Source of the DNA: Deltaproteobacteria bacterium
GTDB taxonomy: Bacteria > Myxococcota_A > Polyangia > DRWM01 > JAAZOP01
NCBI GenBank assembly: GCA_016218815.1
Contig: JACRCX010000080.1
Coordinates: forward strand, 81,475-145,474
Direction: 5' to 3'
Length of the DNA stretch: 64,000 nt
A model generated the notes under the pieces. That model did no database searches, was not told where the DNA came from, and worked only from the letters and a program-made list of their open reading frames with translations. Both the position numbers and the translations under genes were made by a program. Below are positions 36,719 through 45,509 of this stretch, piece by piece; positions within the stretch are counted from its first letter, which is position 1, and the number at the start of each line of letters is the position of its first letter.

Positions 36719-38596
36719 TCAGCCCGCGGGCTTCGTGAGATCCAGCTCGATGAGGTGCACCCCGTCCTCGAAGGAGCGGTGGACCGGGACGCCGGCCTTC
36801 TCCAGGACCCGCAACCTCGACGGGTTGCCGACCAGCACGTCGCCGACGAAGCGCCCGTAGCCTTGCGCCCGGGCGTGCTCGATGAGGATCCGCAGCATGA
36901 ACGACGCCAGCCCGCGACCCTGGTACTCGTCGGCCGTCACGAACGCGTACTCGGCCGCGTCGCCCCCGGCGCAGCGCAGGTACTGGCCCATCGCGATCAT
37001 CCGCCGGCTCTCCGGGTTCGCCCCCAGGACCGCGATCAGGCTCATCGTGTCGCGGTAGTCGACGTTGACGAACTGCCGCACCGCCGACTCGTCCATCCGC
37101 CGCACGTCGTTGTGGAAGCGGTGGTAGGCCGAGCGTTCGCTGAGGCCGTAGAGGAACGTGCGCACCATGCGCTCGTCGCCCGGATGGGCGGGCCGGATGA
37201 AGACCGTCAGCGCGTCGCGCAGCGTCGCGACCTGCTCGAGGTGGCGCGGGTATGCCGTGAGGTCGAGCGCCGGCAGCGACAGATCCGCGGGGAGATGGCG
37301 GTTGCGCTGCGCCGCCTCGAACAGCTCCGGGCGGAAGCGCGGGTGGGCGATGGCGATCAGCGCGAGCGCGCGGTCGCGGATCGAGCGGCCGTGGACCAGC
37401 GCGGCCCCCCACTCGGTGACCACGTAGTGCACGTCGGAGCGTCCGGCGACGACGCCGGCGCCCGGATCGAGGTACATGCGGATGTTGGAGGAGCGGCCGT
37501 CGGGCGGGGTGGAGGGGAGGGCGACGATCGGGCGCCCGCCGCGCGAGGCGGCGGAGCCGCGCAGGAAGTCGTAGCGCGCGCCGAACCCGCCCCCGAAACG
37601 TGCGCCGGTGAACTCGTCGGCCACCTGCCCCGTGAGGTCGACCTGCTCGACCCGCGCGACCGCCACCATGCGCTCCTGCGCCGCGATGCGCGCCGGATCG
37701 CTCACCTCGTCCTCCCCGCGCAGCTCGAGCGCGGGGTTGTCGCGGACGAAGTCGTAGAGCCGCCGGGTCCCGACGCAGCGGCAGGCGACGGAGAGGCCCC
37801 CGTCGACGGTCTTGTGCGCGTTGGTCACGATGCCGGCGAGCATCAGATCCATCGCCGCCTCGGTGAACATCTCGCCGTGCCACCCGAACTCGCCGCCGCC
37901 GCGCGCGAGGAGGCGCTCGGCGATCGCCGCCGCGACCCCGTTGTTCCCCAGGCGCAGCGTCGCCCGCTCCGGGATCAACCGCTCGCAGTGCTCGGCGATC
38001 CGCCGCGAGACGTCGTCGATCGCCGGCGGCGGCAGCTCGTCCAGCGGATGATCCCCCTCGACGAAGGCGTGCACCCGTTCCACCGGCAGCCGCGTGCGGC
38101 CGTTCGTCCGCGGCATCGCCGGGTTGATCTCGGCCAGCACGAAGCGCGCCTGGTCCACCGCCGCCCGCGTCAGTCCGACCGAGATGCCCAGGTTGCAGGC
38201 GCCCGTGTCGTCGGGCGGCGCGACCTGGACGATGGCGACGTCCAGCGGCATGGCGGCGCTGGCGAACAGCGCCGGGACCTCGCTGCTGCGCACCGGCGTG
38301 TAGTCCGCCTGCCCGTCCGCCACCGCGTCGCGCAGGTCGTCGCCGACGTGGAACGCGTGCTGGCGGAAATGGCCCGACGGACGTCCCGCCTCCGGCGCCG
38401 GCCACAGGCTCCGCCCGGCCAGGATCTCCACGTCCCACAACCGCTCGACCGTCCGCCGCAACTCCTCGACCAGCACCGCGTTGCGTCCGCAGCCCGGGCT
38501 GACGAAGACGCGGTCGCCGGAGCGCAGCACGCGCAGCGCGTCCGCCGCCGACATCCGGCGCGCCACGTACGTCTCCCGCCAGTCCGTCTCGGCCAC
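36719..38596 (-). CDS. Acetyl-CoA hydrolase/4-hydroxybutyrate CoA-transferase fused to GNAT acetyltransferase (paralog 1)
   Basis: This 625-residue fusion has a class I CoA-transferase part (about 1-440; HGEMFTEAAMDLM holds the likely catalytic Glu, VTEWGAALVHGRSIRDRALALIAIAHP is the C-terminal signature) and a GNAT domain (about 455-625; acetyl-CoA loop DEYQGRGLASFML). It shares its whole architecture with the gene at 50284-52188. The start is uncertain: a GTG at 38596 gives an N-terminus like that of the paralog and avoids an unsupported TTG at 38650. It lies about 50 nt after the CymR-like regulator gene on the same strand, so it may be the last gene of that operon. The acyl substrate and the acetylation target are unknown. 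Confidence 0.85.
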   Translation of the reverse strand: MAETDWRETYVARRMSAADALRVLRSGDRVFVSPGCGRNAVLVEELRRTVERLWDVEILAGRSLWPAPEAGRPSGHFRQHAFHVGDDLRDAVADGQADYTPVRSSEVPALFASAAMPLDVAIVQVAPPDDTGACNLGISVGLTRAAVDQARFVLAEINPAMPRTNGRTRLPVERVHAFVEGDHPLDELPPPAIDDVSRRIAEHCERLIPERATLRLGNNGVAAAIAERLLARGGGEFGWHGEMFTEAAMDLMLAGIVTNAHKTVDGGLSVACRCVGTRRLYDFVRDNPALELRGEDEVSDPARIAAQERMVAVARVEQVDLTGQVADEFTGARFGGGFGARYDFLRGSAASRGGRPIVALPSTPPDGRSSNIRMYLDPGAGVVAGRSDVHYVVTEWGAALVHGRSIRDRALALIAIAHPRFRPELFEAAQRNRHLPADLSLPALDLTAYPRHLEQVATLRDALTVFIRPAHPGDERMVRTFLYGLSERSAYHRFHNDVRRMDESAVRQFVNVDYRDTMSLIAVLGANPESRRMIAMGQYLRCAGGDAAEYAFVTADEYQGRGLASFMLRILIEHARAQGYGRFVGDVLVGNPSRLRVLEKAGVPVHRSFEDGVHLIELDLTKPAG

Positions 38597-38650
38597 CGCG
38601 ACCCCCGACCAACCTCCCGGACGAGGCCGGAACGCATTGTACCGCACCAA

Positions 38651-39064
38651 CTAGATCTGGAACATCGGTACGGCGTCCGCGCCCCAGCGCGTCGCGGCGT
38701 CGGCCAGCGACAGCGCCAGCTCCTCGCGCAGCCGGGCCTCCAGGTGCGCGAAGAGCCGTTCGGCGGCGTCGCCCCCGTCGCTCGCCTCCGGCACGACGAC
38801 CAACCGTCCATCCACGGCCTGGAGCACGTCGAGCAGGGAGATCGCCGCCGGCGCGCGCGCGAGCCGGTACCCGCCGTGCTGTCCACGCGCGGTGGCCACG
38901 ATGCCCGCCGACTTCAGGCGGTGCAGCAGGACGGGCAAGTACTGCGGCGGGATCCGCAGCCGTTGCGCGATCGCCGCGCCCGCCAGCGGGCTCCCGGTCG
39001 ACTGCTCCGCCAGCAGCAGGCAGGCCCGCAGTCCGTAGCGCGCGCCGGCCGAAAACAGCGCCAT
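38651..39064 (-). CDS. Rrf2-family transcriptional regulator, CymR-like
   Basis: This 137-residue regulator has the Rrf2 winged helix (YGLRACLLLAEQ, IAQRLRIPPQYLPVLLHRLKSAGIV, GQHGGYRLAR). The three cysteines that hold an Fe-S cluster in IscR or NsrR are absent; its only Cys is near residue 15. Among Rrf2 proteins this is the state of CymR, the cysteine regulator of Firmicutes that acts together with CysK. Here the gene directly follows cysK, sharing one base (TGATG). It most likely controls cysteine metabolism from the two boxes in the 42446-42682 region. The role is inferred from context. Confidence 0.85.
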   Translation of the reverse strand: MALFSAGARYGLRACLLLAEQSTGSPLAGAAIAQRLRIPPQYLPVLLHRLKSAGIVATARGQHGGYRLARAPAAISLLDVLQAVDGRLVVVPEASDGGDAAERLFAHLEARLREELALSLADAATRWGADAVPMFQI

Positions 39065-40011
39065 CAGGCCTTCACCGGCTCCTGGAACAGCGCCGTGGAG
39101 AGGTAGCGCTCGCCGAAGTCCGGCAGGACCACGACGATCATCTTGCCCTCCGAGCCGGCGCGTCGCGCGACGCGCAGCGCCGCCCACACCGCCGCCCCGG
39201 ACGACGTCCCCGACAGGATCCCCTCCTCGCGCGCCAGCCGCCGCGCGAGGTCCATGGCGTCCCGGTCGGTGACCCGGATAACCTCGTCCATCACGTCGCG
39301 ATTCAGGACGCCCGGCACGAAGCCCGCGCCGATGCCCTGGATCGCGTGCACGCCCGCGCGGCCGCCCGAGAGCACGGACGACGAGGACGGCTCGACGGCG
39401 ATGCAGCGCAGGGACGGCTTGCGCGCCTTGAGCACCTCGCCCACCCCGGTCAGCGTCCCCCCCGTGCCCACCCCGGCGACGAAGATGTCAATGCGGCCCT
39501 CGGTGTCCTCCCAGATCTCCTCGGCCGTCGTCCGCCGGTGCACCTCGACGTTCGCCGGGTTCTCGAACTGCTGCGGCACGAACGCCCCCGGGATGTCGCG
39601 CGCGATCTGCTGGGCCTTCTCCACGGCGCCCGCCATCCCCTTCTCGCGCGGCGTGAGCACGATCTGCGCCCCGAACGCGGCCAGCATCTGCCGCCGCTCG
39701 ACGCTCATCGACTCCGGCATCGTCAGGATCAGCGAGTAGCCCCGCCGCGCGGCGACGAACGCGAGACCGATGCCCGTGTTGCCCGACGTCGGCTCGACGA
39801 TCGTTCCGCCGGGCCGCAGCCGCCCGTCCCGCTCCGCCGCCTCGATCATCGCCAGCCCGATGCGGTCCTTCACGCTGCGGCACGGGTTCCAGGACTCGAG
39901 TTTCGCCACCAGCTCGACGGGAATCCCCTCCGCCAGCCGCCCCAGCCGGACCAGCGGCGTCCGGCCGATCAATCCGGTGATGTCGTCGGCGATTCGCGGC
40001 CGTTCGCTCAT
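39064..40011 (-). CDS. cysK: Cysteine synthase (O-acetylserine sulfhydrylase)
   Basis: This 315-residue PLP enzyme forms cysteine from O-acetylserine and sulfide in the cytosol. The PLP lysine is in NPCRSVKDRIG (near residue 47), the substrate loop is TSGNTG, and the phosphate loop is GVGTGGTLTGVG. Length and motifs are normal. The ATG overlaps the stop of the cobA/hemD gene (ATGA), and the stop shares a base with the Rrf2 regulator start, so the four genes hemC-cobA/hemD-cysK-rrf2 form one operon. Confidence 0.95.
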   Translation of the reverse strand: MSERPRIADDITGLIGRTPLVRLGRLAEGIPVELVAKLESWNPCRSVKDRIGLAMIEAAERDGRLRPGGTIVEPTSGNTGIGLAFVAARRGYSLILTMPESMSVERRQMLAAFGAQIVLTPREKGMAGAVEKAQQIARDIPGAFVPQQFENPANVEVHRRTTAEEIWEDTEGRIDIFVAGVGTGGTLTGVGEVLKARKPSLRCIAVEPSSSSVLSGGRAGVHAIQGIGAGFVPGVLNRDVMDEVIRVTDRDAMDLARRLAREEGILSGTSSGAAVWAALRVARRAGSEGKMIVVVLPDFGERYLSTALFQEPVKA

Positions 40012-41531
40012 TCCCTGTCCTCCGCGAGGCGGTCGACCAGCGCGTCGACCACGCCGCCCACCGTGTGCTCCGCCGCCTCGACGCCCACCGGCGCTCCGCA
40101 CTCGCGAAGCGCGTCGGCCGTCACCGGCCCGATCGCCGCCAGGAGCGCCCGCGCGGCCAACCGCGAGAAACGCTCGTCCCCCAGCGCCCGGCGCAGCCCG
40201 CGAACGGTCGAGGCGCTCGTGAAGATCGCCGCGTCGATCCCGCCGGCGTCGATGCGCTCGATCACCAGCGGGTCCAGCGGCTCGTCGGCCAGGCGGTAGG
40301 CGTCGACCTCCTCGACCGACGCGCCGCCGGCCCGCAGGCCCACGGGCAGGACGTCGCGTGCCCCCTCCGCCCGCCAGACCAGCACCCGCGACCGCGAGAG
40401 GTCGATCCCCGCGAATGCCTCGAGAATCCCCTCGGCCACGAACCGCCGGGGGACCAGGTCGGCCCGGACGCCCCGACGCCCCAGCGCCGCCGCCGTCCCC
40501 GGTCCGATGGCCGCGAGGCGCGCCGCCCCGAACGCGCGCCCGTCACGTCCGGACTGCGCCAGCTTCTCGAACAGCGCGTCGACGCCGTTCGCGCTCGTGA
40601 GGAAGACCCAGTCGAACGTGCCCAGTCGGGCCGCGGCGTCCCGCAGCGGCGCCTCGTCCGCCGGCGGCACGATGCGGAACACCGGCGCCGGCACCACGTC
40701 CGCACCCAGCTCGCGCAGCCGCTCCCCCAGCCCGCCCGCCTGGGCCCGCGGACGCGTGATGAGCACCGCCCGCCCGAACAGCGGACGCCGCTCGAACCAC
40801 GCGATCCGCTCCCGCAACGCCACGACCTCGCCCACCACGAGCACCGCCGGCGGACGTATCTCGCGCTCCCGCGCCCGCTCCGCGATGTCCGCCAGCGTTC
40901 CGACGACGACCTCCTGTCGCGGAGTCGCCCCGCGGCGGACCACCGCCGCGGGCGGCGAGGCCGCGCGCCCTCCCGCGATCAGCGCCGCCGCGATCTCGGC
41001 CAACCGCCCCACGCCCATCAGCGAGACGAGCGTCCCCGGGACGGCCGCCAGCGCCGCCCAGTCGGTTCCCCCCGCCCCCTGCTCGAGATCGGGATGGTCC
41101 CCGAAGAACGTCACCGACCGCGCCACGCGCCGGTGCGTCACCGGAATGCCCGCCGCCGCCGGCGCCGCCACCGCGCTCGTCACCCCCGGCACGACCTCCC
41201 ACGCGATTCCCGCCCGTCGCAGCCGCAGCAGCTCTTCCCCGGCATAGCCGAAGACGAACGGGTCGCCCGCCGTCAGCCGCACCACCACGTCGTGCCGCCG
41301 GGCCAGCGACTCCAGCAGATCGGCGATGCGCTCTCGCCCGATCGTGTGGCCCGAGCCGTCGCCGCGCCCGACGTCGTGCAGCTCCGCGGGAGCCGGCGCC
41401 AGGTCGAGCAGAGAGCGATCGGGCAGATTGTCGTGGACGACGGCGCCCGCCCGGCCGAGCAGCTCGGCGCCGCGCACCGTGATCAGACCCGGATCCCCGG
41501 GACCCGCCCCGACGAGGTACACCCTTCCCAC
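40008..41531 (-). CDS. cobA-hemD: Uroporphyrinogen-III C-methyltransferase / uroporphyrinogen-III synthase fusion
   Basis: This 507-residue bifunctional enzyme closes the linear tetrapyrrole to uroporphyrinogen III (C-terminal HemD domain, about 255-507) and methylates it to precorrin-2 (N-terminal SUMT, about 1-245). SUMT motifs are YLVGAGPGDPGLITVRG, RLTAGDPFVFG and VVPGVTSA; HemD motifs are VLITRPRAQAGGL and FTSANGVDALF. The GTG at 41531 is chosen because it follows the hemC stop by 8 nt with GGGAAGG upstream; the long in-frame extension upstream is a shadow of hemC. The product feeds siroheme for sulfite or nitrite reductase and cobalamin, which fits its place beside cysK. Confidence 0.94.
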   Translation of the reverse strand: MGRVYLVGAGPGDPGLITVRGAELLGRAGAVVHDNLPDRSLLDLAPAPAELHDVGRGDGSGHTIGRERIADLLESLARRHDVVVRLTAGDPFVFGYAGEELLRLRRAGIAWEVVPGVTSAVAAPAAAGIPVTHRRVARSVTFFGDHPDLEQGAGGTDWAALAAVPGTLVSLMGVGRLAEIAAALIAGGRAASPPAAVVRRGATPRQEVVVGTLADIAERAREREIRPPAVLVVGEVVALRERIAWFERRPLFGRAVLITRPRAQAGGLGERLRELGADVVPAPVFRIVPPADEAPLRDAAARLGTFDWVFLTSANGVDALFEKLAQSGRDGRAFGAARLAAIGPGTAAALGRRGVRADLVPRRFVAEGILEAFAGIDLSRSRVLVWRAEGARDVLPVGLRAGGASVEEVDAYRLADEPLDPLVIERIDAGGIDAAIFTSASTVRGLRRALGDERFSRLAARALLAAIGPVTADALRECGAPVGVEAAEHTVGGVVDALVDRLAEDRE

Positions 41532-41539
41532 GACGACGA

Positions 41540-42445
41540 TTACCTTCCCAACAGCTCCCGCGCGCCCCGCTCGATCAGCGTGGCCGCCAACGCCCGGCCC
41601 AGTTCCGGCGCCGCTCCCACGTCGCCCCGCGTCTCGCCGTCCACCTGCCGCTTGCCGTCCGGTTGCGTCACCGCGGCCCGCAGCCGCAACGTCCGTCCGT
41701 CCAGCGTCGCCAGCGCCCCGATCGGCACCTGGCAGCCGCCGCCCAACGCCTCCAACACCGCGCGCTCCGCCGCCAGACAGGACAACGACGAGCACTCCGT
41801 GACGGCAGCCAACAGCGCCCGGCACCGCTCGTCGCCCGCCCGCCCCTCGATCACCACGATCCCCTGCCCCGGCGCCGGCATGCAGACGTCCGGCGCAAGG
41901 CGCTCCGCGATCCGGTGCCCCAGGCCGAGCCGCTCCAGCCCGGCACAGGCCAGCACGGTCGCGTCGAACCGGCCCTCGTCGAGCTTGCGCAACCGCGTCT
42001 CCAGGTTCCCCCGAAGCTCCACGAACGTCACGTCCCACCGGTGCCGCGCCAGCGCCGCCCGGCGCCGCGGCGAGCTGGTCCCGATCCGCGACCCCGCCGG
42101 CAACTCGTCGATGCTCCCCCCAACCAGCGCGTCCCGCGGGTCGTGCCGCGGCAACGCCCCGACCAGCTCCAGTCCCGGCGCCAGGTCCGTCGGCACGTCC
42201 TTCGCGCTGTGCACGGCCAGATCGACCCGCCCGTCCGCCAACGCCAGCTCCAGCTCCCGCACGAAGACCCCCCGACCCTCGAAGCTCCCGAACGGCACGT
42301 CCGGACGCTGGTCCCCCTCCGTCTTCACCACCTGGAGCACCGTCTCGAGATCCGGGTGCGCCTGCCGCAACTCGGCCGCCACCCGGTTCGCCTGCCACAT
42401 CGCGAGCTGACTGCCCCGAGTCCCAATCACCACACGACGGTCCAT
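41540..42445 (-). CDS. hemC: Hydroxymethylbilane synthase (porphobilinogen deaminase)
   Basis: This 301-residue enzyme joins four porphobilinogen units. It has the N-terminal signature VVIGTRGSQLAMWQ, the catalytic segment VHSAKDVPTDL, the Arg-rich site GTSSPRRRAAL, and the dipyrromethane-cofactor Cys in LGGGCQVPIGAL. The ATG at 42445 has GGGAG 9 nt upstream; additional in-frame N-terminal sequence lacks similarity. It is the first gene of the leftward hemC-cobA/hemD-cysK-rrf2 operon, and its promoter should lie in the region shared with the divergent TusA-like gene. Confidence 0.95.
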   Translation of the reverse strand: MDRRVVIGTRGSQLAMWQANRVAAELRQAHPDLETVLQVVKTEGDQRPDVPFGSFEGRGVFVRELELALADGRVDLAVHSAKDVPTDLAPGLELVGALPRHDPRDALVGGSIDELPAGSRIGTSSPRRRAALARHRWDVTFVELRGNLETRLRKLDEGRFDATVLACAGLERLGLGHRIAERLAPDVCMPAPGQGIVVIEGRAGDERCRALLAAVTECSSLSCLAAERAVLEALGGGCQVPIGALATLDGRTLRLRAAVTQPDGKRQVDGETRGDVGAAPELGRALAATLIERGARELLGR

Positions 42446-42682
42446 CTCGTCTCGCTCCCGCCGCCCGCAGGCATCCGCCGGCGGACGGACCGCCACGAGA
42501 ATGCGTCTCCCAAGCGGCTCTGTCCAGCGCAAACTTCATGAATTCAACCAAAATGGACTGCTACAGGATACGACTTGACCATAATGGTCTAGATAGTAAT
42601 GTAGTGGTCATGGAATGCATGGGTACGGGGATGTCGATTCGTGATTATCGTCCGGATCCAGCGGGGCGGGAGGAGGGGGAGG
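42446..42682. promoter_or_regulatory. Divergent regulatory region with two ACCAwAATGG boxes
   Basis: This region between hemC and the TusA-like gene is clearly richer in A and T than its surroundings (42536-42640). ACCAAAATGG (42547-42556) and ACCATAATGG (42578-42587) lie 31 bp apart, same face of the helix. The second is the core of a perfect palindrome GACCAT-A-ATGGTC (42577-42589) and overlaps a -35-like TTGACC (42575-42580) directed to the right. The boxes fit a dimeric repressor of both operons; the Rrf2 protein encoded at the end of the left operon is the obvious candidate. Confidence 0.55.
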
Positions 42683-42958
42683 ATGGACGACAGCGCAAGA
42701 GTCACCGATCCCCGGGCCGTGGCCCTCGTGGATCTCGACCTGCGGCGCGAAGCGTTCCCGGCGACCCTCCTTCACGCGCTCGAGGCGCTCGGGGCGCTCC
42801 CGGTGGGGGGGCACCTGGAACTGACGGTCAGCGATCCCAGGTCGGTGGTCGACCTGCCGAGAGCGGTGAGGGAAGAGGGGCATGTCGCGTTTCCGGCGGT
42901 CCGCGTGCCGGACGGGTTCCGCATTCGCATCCAGCGGGGCGACTCGACGAAAGGATGA
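42683..42958 (+). CDS. TusA/SirA-like small protein lacking the catalytic cysteine
   Basis: This 91-residue protein matches the TusA fold: VDLDLRREAFPATLLHALEAL, then LPVGGHLELTVSDPRSVVDLPRAVREEGH. TusA normally has CPxP; here the segment reads FPAT, so the sulfur-carrying Cys is Phe (near residue 24) and the second Pro is lost. It cannot act as a persulfide carrier in the usual way and may be a structural or regulatory relative. It is the first gene of the rightward operon with cystathionine beta-synthase and gamma-lyase (4 nt before the next ATG). GGAGG precedes the ATG. Identification rests on pattern and size only. Confidence 0.65.
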   Translation: MDDSARVTDPRAVALVDLDLRREAFPATLLHALEALGALPVGGHLELTVSDPRSVVDLPRAVREEGHVAFPAVRVPDGFRIRIQRGDSTKG

Positions 42959-42962
42959 CACG

Positions 42963-44333
42963 ATGAGCGGTCGCGGTCCGGCGGGATCGATCCTGGAGTG
43001 TGTCGGCTCGACGCCCCTGGTCGAGCTGAAACGGCTGGGGCGCGACACGGGGGCGCGGCTGCTGGTCAAGGTCGAGGCGCAGAACCCCGGGGGCAGCGTG
43101 AAGGACCGCATCGCGCTGGCGATGGTCGCCGAGGCGGAGCGCGAGGGGAAGCTGCGGCCGGGGGGAACGATCATCGAGGCGACGGCGGGCAACACGGGGG
43201 TGGGCCTGGCGCTGGTGGCGGCGGTGCGCGGCTACCGCTGCATCTTCGTGCTGCCGGACAAGATGAGCCGCGAGAAGATCGCGCTGCTCGAGGCGTACGG
43301 GGCGGAGACGGTGATCGTCCCGACCTCCGTCACGCCGGACTCCCCGCACAGCTACAACAGCGTGGCCGATCGGCTGGCGCGGGAGATCCCGGGAGCTTTC
43401 CGGCCGAGCCAGTTCTCCAACCCGAGCAACCCCGACGTCCACTACCGGACGACCGGCCCCGAGATCTGGGAGGCCACGGGCGGGAAGCTGGACGCGTTCG
43501 TCGCCGGCGCGGGGACCGGCGGGACGATCTCGGGCGTCGGACGCTTTCTCAAGGAGAAGAACCCGGCCGTGCGCATCGTGCTCGCCGATCCGGAGGGCTC
43601 GATCCTCTCCGGGGACGCGCCGCGGTCGTACAAGGTCGAGGGGATTGGCGAGGACTTCATCCCGGCGACGTTCGACCGGCAGGCGGTCGACGATTTCGTG
43701 CGCGTCCCCGACCGCGAGAGTTTCCAGGTCGCCCGGCGTTTGGCGCGCGAGGAGGGCATTCTGGCGGGAGGATCGTCGGGCACGGCGGTGGCGGCCGCGC
43801 TGCGGTACGCCGAGCGGCTGCCGCGGGGCGCGACGCTCGTCGTGCTGCTTCCCGACACCGGGCGCAACTACCTTTCCAAGATGTACTCCGACGCCTGGCT
43901 GCGCGAGCAGGGCCTGCTCGACGCATCCTCGCCGGCGCGCAAGGCGACCCTGGCCGACCTCCTGGCGAAGAAGGCGGGCGGCGGGGTCGTCCTGGCCATC
44001 GATGCCGGCCGGCCGCTGCGCGACGCCATCCGGATGATGAAGGAGTGCGAGGTTTCGCAGCTTCCGGTCACCGCGGAGGGGCGGGTCGTGGGGCAGGTCG
44101 ACGAGGTGTCGTTGCTCCAGGCGCTCAACCGCGGCGGGCAGCCCGCGTCGACCTCGGTCCGCGACGCCATGGGTCTCGCGCCGCCGGCGCTGGAGCCCGG
44201 GGTCTCCGTCGAGGAGGCATTCCGCGTGCTGCTCTCGGGACACCCGGGCATCCTGGTCGTCGAGAACGGCGAGCCGCGCGGCTTCGTCACCCGCATTGAT
44301 CTCGTCCGGTTCTGGGCGGAGGCGGGGACATGA
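42963..44333 (+). CDS. Cystathionine beta-synthase with C-terminal CBS-domain pair
   Basis: This 456-residue PLP enzyme condenses homocysteine (or an activated serine) to cystathionine in reverse trans-sulfuration. The PLP lysine is in NPGGSVKDRIALA, with TAGNTGVGLA and GAGTGGTISGVGRFLKE following. Residues about 345-450 are two CBS motifs (LRDAIRMMKECEVSQLPVT and EEAFRVLLSGHPGILVV) that in this family sense adenosyl ligands. Its stop overlaps the start of the gamma-lyase gene (ATGA). Annotation as an MccA-type O-acetylserine enzyme is possible, but the CBS pair favours cystathionine beta-synthase. Confidence 0.92.
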   Translation: MSGRGPAGSILECVGSTPLVELKRLGRDTGARLLVKVEAQNPGGSVKDRIALAMVAEAEREGKLRPGGTIIEATAGNTGVGLALVAAVRGYRCIFVLPDKMSREKIALLEAYGAETVIVPTSVTPDSPHSYNSVADRLAREIPGAFRPSQFSNPSNPDVHYRTTGPEIWEATGGKLDAFVAGAGTGGTISGVGRFLKEKNPAVRIVLADPEGSILSGDAPRSYKVEGIGEDFIPATFDRQAVDDFVRVPDRESFQVARRLAREEGILAGGSSGTAVAAALRYAERLPRGATLVVLLPDTGRNYLSKMYSDAWLREQGLLDASSPARKATLADLLAKKAGGGVVLAIDAGRPLRDAIRMMKECEVSQLPVTAEGRVVGQVDEVSLLQALNRGGQPASTSVRDAMGLAPPALEPGVSVEEAFRVLLSGHPGILVVENGEPRGFVTRIDLVRFWAEAGT

Positions 44334-45505
44334 AGCTCGCCACCATGTGCATCCACGCCGGCCAGCCGCCCGACCCCGCCACCGGCGCGACGATCGTCCC
44401 GATCTACCAGACCTCGACGTACACCCAGGACGCGATCGGTCGCCACAAGGGCTACGAGTACTCGCGTACCGGCAACCCCACCCGCACGGCGCTCGAGAGT
44501 GCGCTGGCCGCGGTCGAGAACGGCGCGCACGGCCTGGCCTTCGCCTCGGGCTCCGCCGCGACCTCGGCGGTCCTGCACCTCCTGCGCCCGGGCGAGCGCG
44601 TCGTCGCGGCCGACGATCTGTACGGCGGGACGATCCGCCTGTTCGAGACCGTCTTCCGTCCGATGGGCGTTGCGTTCGACTACATCGACGCCGCGGACAC
44701 CGGCCGGCTGCGGGAGGCGCTCGAGCGTCCCGCACGTCTGGTGTGGCTCGAAACGCCGACCAACCCGCTGTTGCGGGTCGCCGACCTCCGCGCGGCGGTG
44801 GCCGCCGCGCGCGCCGCGGGCGCGCTGCTGGCGGTCGACAACACGTTCGCCACCCCGGCCCTGCAGCGGCCGCTGGAGCTGGGCGCCGACATCGTGGTGC
44901 ACAGCACCACCAAGTACATTGCCGGGCACAGCGACGTGATCGGCGGCGCGGTGATCGTCCGCGACGACGACCTGGCGGCGAAGCTGCGGTTCCTGCAGAA
45001 CGCGGAAGGCGCGGTCCCGGGGCCGTTCGACGCCTGGCTCGTGCTCCGCGGCCTGAAGACCCTGCCCCTGCGCATGCGCGCCCACACGGAGAACGCGCTG
45101 CGGGTCGCGCGGGTCCTGGCCGAGCATCCGGCGATCGAGACCGTGTTCTACCCCGGACTCCCGTCCCATCCGCAGCACGAGCTGGCGCGCACGCAGATGG
45201 CGGGAGGCGGCGGCATGGTCACCGCGCGCCTGCGCGGCGGGCGCCCCGCCGTCGACCGCTTCCTGGAGGCGCTACGCGTCTTCCAGCTCGCCGAGAGCCT
45301 CGGCGGCGTCGAGTCCCTCGTCTGCCACCCGGCGACGATGTCGCACGCGTCGGTGCCCGAGGCCGCGCGCCTGTCTCGCGGGATTGACAACGGCCTCGTC
45401 CGCCTCTCCGTCGGGATCGAGGACCCGGAAGATCTCGTGCAGGACGTCGTCCGAGCGCTCGACGGCGCCGCCGCCCGACCGAACTGCCCGGGGTGTCTTC
45501 CGTAG
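44330..45505 (+). CDS. Cystathionine gamma-lyase / gamma-synthase family PLP enzyme
   Basis: This 391-residue member of the Cys/Met metabolism PLP family has YEYSRTGNPTRTALE, FASGSAATSAVLHLL and the PLP lysine in HSTTKYIAGHSDV. With cystathionine beta-synthase directly upstream (ATGA overlap), the lyase role, cystathionine to cysteine, is more likely than MetB-type synthesis, but sequence alone does not settle it. The C-terminus NCPGCLP is a small Cys pair not typical of the family. The stop is 4 nt from the stop of a convergent lipoprotein gene. Confidence 0.92.
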   Translation: MKLATMCIHAGQPPDPATGATIVPIYQTSTYTQDAIGRHKGYEYSRTGNPTRTALESALAAVENGAHGLAFASGSAATSAVLHLLRPGERVVAADDLYGGTIRLFETVFRPMGVAFDYIDAADTGRLREALERPARLVWLETPTNPLLRVADLRAAVAAARAAGALLAVDNTFATPALQRPLELGADIVVHSTTKYIAGHSDVIGGAVIVRDDDLAAKLRFLQNAEGAVPGPFDAWLVLRGLKTLPLRMRAHTENALRVARVLAEHPAIETVFYPGLPSHPQHELARTQMAGGGGMVTARLRGGRPAVDRFLEALRVFQLAESLGGVESLVCHPATMSHASVPEAARLSRGIDNGLVRLSVGIEDPEDLVQDVVRALDGAAARPNCPGCLP

Positions 45506-45509
45506 AGCG

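Noticed and set aside
42538..42966. 142-codon plus-strand frame starting at 42538
   Set aside because: It covers the regulatory region and then runs out of frame through the TusA-like gene; the product is low-complexity.
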